A stretch of 64,000 nt of DNA. Source: Elusimicrobiota bacterium. GTDB lineage: Bacteria > Elusimicrobiota > Elusimicrobia > FEN-1173. The stretch's first letter is position 1; every line of letters begins with the position of its first letter. The stretch lies in contig JADJZR010000002.1 of the NCBI GenBank assembly GCA_016715645.1, positions 186,001 to 250,000 of the forward strand. The letters run 5' to 3'. The notes beneath the pieces were generated by a model that was not told where the DNA came from, ran no database searches, and saw only the letters and a list, made by a program, of their open reading frames with translations. This document shows, in pieces, positions 62,227-64,000 of this stretch. Position numbers and translations under genes: made by a program.

Positions 62227-63117
62227 ATGAAACCAATATTCTTTGTTTTGTGGGTGATGTTTTTATTTCTTACGGGACTTACGTGGGCTAAATCGGTGGG
62301 GCCGTCGGCCTGCGGGGAATGCCACGCCCAAGAGTTCCAAGAATGGACTTCCTCGCTCCATGCCGAAGCGTTCCGATCGGCGGTTTTTCAAAAATCCTGG
62401 AAAGAACATGGTTCCAAACCAGACTGTCTTCAATGCCACACCACTGGGTGGAAAGAAGGGACCGCCTCGTTCGCCCACAGCGGTGTCACCTGCGAATCGT
62501 GCCACGGATCGATGGCCGACAATCACCCGGCGGCCAAAATGCCGATCCCGGTTTCCTCCGACATGTGCCGCAGGTGCCACGCTTCCACCCATACCGAATG
62601 GAAACTCAGCGCCCACGGCCAAAAAAACATCCGCTGTTTTGATTGCCACAACGTCCACGGAACAGGCCTCCGTTTGGGGGGCGGGGAAAACCTGTGCGGG
62701 TCCTGCCACACGGAAAAACAGCAGGGGTTTGCCCATGCCACCCACCACAAAAATGGGTTGCGATGCAACACCTGCCATTTTCCCCAGTCGGCGGAGGGGC
62801 CTGACGCTATCATGGGAACAGGGGCCCCGGGACACAATTTAGCGGTGGGGCCGCACATCTGCGCCCGTTGCCACGAAGAAACGGTACATAAAAGTTCGCG
62901 CATGTCCGACCTGCGCGCCCGGGTCAGCGAAACACAAAAACACATGGCCGTGGCCGGCGTCGAAAACGTTTTTGATTTGAACGAAAAAGCCAAAGATCTC
63001 CAATGGCGGCTCGATCGAGCCCGATCGAGCGCCTGGTTGACGGGCGTGCTGGGCCTGTTGGCGGGGTTGGGAGCGGGCTGGTTGGGGGCATGGTTGGCGT
63101 TTCGGCGACGTTCCTAA
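62227..63117 (+). CDS. Octahaem c-type cytochrome, membrane-anchored
   Basis: About 296 residues from ATG 62227, preceded by GGAGGGCGG. A signal peptide, then eight CxxCH haem sites (CGECH, CLQCH, CESCH, CRRCH, CFDCH, CGSCH, CNTCH, CARCH) between residues ~25 and ~220, a coiled linker, and a final transmembrane helix (GVLGLLAGLGAGWLGAWLAF). Several other His could serve as distal ligands. Such cytochromes pass electrons between quinol or hydrogenase modules and periplasmic acceptors. It is directly followed by a HybA-like gene, so both belong to one respiratory complex. Confidence 0.9.
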   Translation: MKPIFFVLWVMFLFLTGLTWAKSVGPSACGECHAQEFQEWTSSLHAEAFRSAVFQKSWKEHGSKPDCLQCHTTGWKEGTASFAHSGVTCESCHGSMADNHPAAKMPIPVSSDMCRRCHASTHTEWKLSAHGQKNIRCFDCHNVHGTGLRLGGGENLCGSCHTEKQQGFAHATHHKNGLRCNTCHFPQSAEGPDAIMGTGAPGHNLAVGPHICARCHEETVHKSSRMSDLRARVSETQKHMAVAGVENVFDLNEKAKDLQWRLDRARSSAWLTGVLGLLAGLGAGWLGAWLAFRRRS

Positions 63118-63118
63118 A

Positions 63119-64000
63119 ATGAAAACAGACCTTTCCCGTCGGAGCTTGCTGAAGGGAACCGTCGTTTCCTTAACGGCGGCCTGGTTGCCCCGCACCATGG
63201 CCCAGGCCGCGTCGAAAGTTTTTTCAAAAAGCGAAGCGTTTGCCGTTCTTGTGGATCTCACCCGGTGCATCGGGTGCCGAGCCTGCGTGCGCGGATGCCA
63301 AACCGCCAACGATTTGAACGCCCCCCAAGAAGCCCTATCGATTGAACACGCCCACCAACGCATGGATCCGACGTTTCAGCTCTGGACAGTGGTCAACAAA
63401 GAGGGCACGAACGTTTCCCGCAACGTAAAACGCCAATGCATGCATTGCCTCGAACCCGCCTGCGTGTCCGCCTGTCCTGTGGCGGCCCTCCACCAAACGG
63501 AACACGGTCCGGTGATCTATCGGGAAAGCCGTTGCATCGGATGCCGATACTGCATGATCGCTTGCCCGTTCGATGTTCCTCGGTTTGAGTGGAACAACGG
63601 TCTCACGCCGGTCATCGGCAAATGCCAATTTTGCGCCCAACAACGATTGTTTAAGGGGCTCAGGCCCGGCTGTGTGGAATCCTGTCCCACGGGGGCCCTT
63701 AAATTCGGTAAACGTGACGACATTTTATTTGAAGCCAAAGCGCGGATTCGCTCGCGCCCCGACCTGTATGTGGACCATGTGTTCGGCGAAAACGAAGTGG
63801 GGGGAACGTCGTGGTTGTATATTTCCGATGTGCCTTTTGATCAGCTGGGGTTCAAAAAAAATCTTTCCAACCGTCCCCTGCCCACCTACACCTGGGACGT
63901 GGTCAGCTGGATCCCGGCCATTGCGGCGGTGTTGGCGTCTTTGTTCGGCGTGTTGGCCGCCACGCTTTCGCGCCAAGACAACCACCCACCGAAGGAACCT
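63119..64000 (+). CDS. HybA-like iron-sulfur protein (runs off the window)
   Basis: ATG 63119 comes one base after the cytochrome stop, and the frame stays open to the end, ~294 codons. A twin-arginine-like signal (SRRSLLKG) leads into four [4Fe-4S]-type Cys groups: CIGCRACVRGC, CMHCLEPACVSACP, CIGCRYCMIACP, and a CQFC with CVESCP. This is the HybA/PsrB pattern. A C-terminal membrane helix (VSWIPAIAAVLASLFGVLAA) appears near the edge, as in HybA. Likely partners (NrfD-type membrane subunit, hydrogenase or molybdopterin subunit) lie outside the window. Confidence 0.88.
   Translation, partial: MKTDLSRRSLLKGTVVSLTAAWLPRTMAQAASKVFSKSEAFAVLVDLTRCIGCRACVRGCQTANDLNAPQEALSIEHAHQRMDPTFQLWTVVNKEGTNVSRNVKRQCMHCLEPACVSACPVAALHQTEHGPVIYRESRCIGCRYCMIACPFDVPRFEWNNGLTPVIGKCQFCAQQRLFKGLRPGCVESCPTGALKFGKRDDILFEAKARIRSRPDLYVDHVFGENEVGGTSWLYISDVPFDQLGFKKNLSNRPLPTYTWDVVSWIPAIAAVLASLFGVLAATLSRQDNHPPKEP

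Overview
The window looks like chromosomal DNA of an uncultured Gram-negative bacterium. More than a dozen products carry Sec or lipoprotein signals and end as outer-membrane beta-barrels, a TamA-like/TamB-like pair is present, and base composition is moderately GC-rich. The mix (polyphosphate-glucokinase-like ROK kinase, TspO, many toxin-antitoxin pairs, multihaem cytochrome beside a HybA-like ferredoxin) would suit a deep-branching environmental lineage such as Elusimicrobiota, but no rRNA or ribosomal-protein marker is present, so this is a guess. I found no tRNA, rRNA or CRISPR array.

Layout. 0-2.8 kb: Fic protein, ROK sugar kinase, TspO. 2.8-16 kb: an envelope block with a MetA-type channel, TamA-like and TamB-like proteins, several barrels, a PDZ lipoprotein, an MscS channel and an unknown lipoprotein. 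16-18.5 kb: a sensor kinase and its FixJ/NarL-type regulator. 18.6-22.4 kb: a defence/mobile patch with a damaged HigBA pair, a truncated REP-associated transposase between inverted repeats, a rhodanese, a phospholipase-D lipoprotein and a DUF433/DUF5615 toxin-antitoxin pair. 22.4-29.9 kb: two tandem copies of a very large secreted protein with near-identical bodies and divergent C-terminal tips, each followed by a small related protein. This looks like a polymorphic toxin-immunity array and is the most novel feature. 30-38.6 kb: a barrel protein, a CoA-disulfide reductase-like enzyme with a rhodanese tail, MarC, cupin, rhodanese, barrels and coiled-coil proteins. 38.6-44.3 kb: a patatin-barrel autotransporter, a GH13 enzyme, a glucose-dehydrogenase-like enzyme and an aquaporin. 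44.4-50.9 kb: a toxin-antitoxin pair, a Fic remnant, an overlapping HupE/parvulin/DUF3604 operon, then a mosaic of fragments copied from genes elsewhere in the window. 50.9-64 kb: a DUF4143 ATPase, DUF2490 protein, substrate-binding protein, MntA/HepT, a periplasmic nutrient set (porins, amidohydrolase, exported glutaminase), a DUF502/glycerophosphodiesterase pair, and the start of an octahaem cytochrome/HybA electron-transfer operon.

Sequence quality. At least eight otherwise intact genes carry a one-base shift, often in a homopolymer, and three tracts of 29-34 G sit where sequence seems to be missing. Most of these are probably sequencing or assembly errors, so I annotate the genes across the breaks and mark them. 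The repeats, the toxin array and the gene-fragment mosaic do not depend on those breaks.
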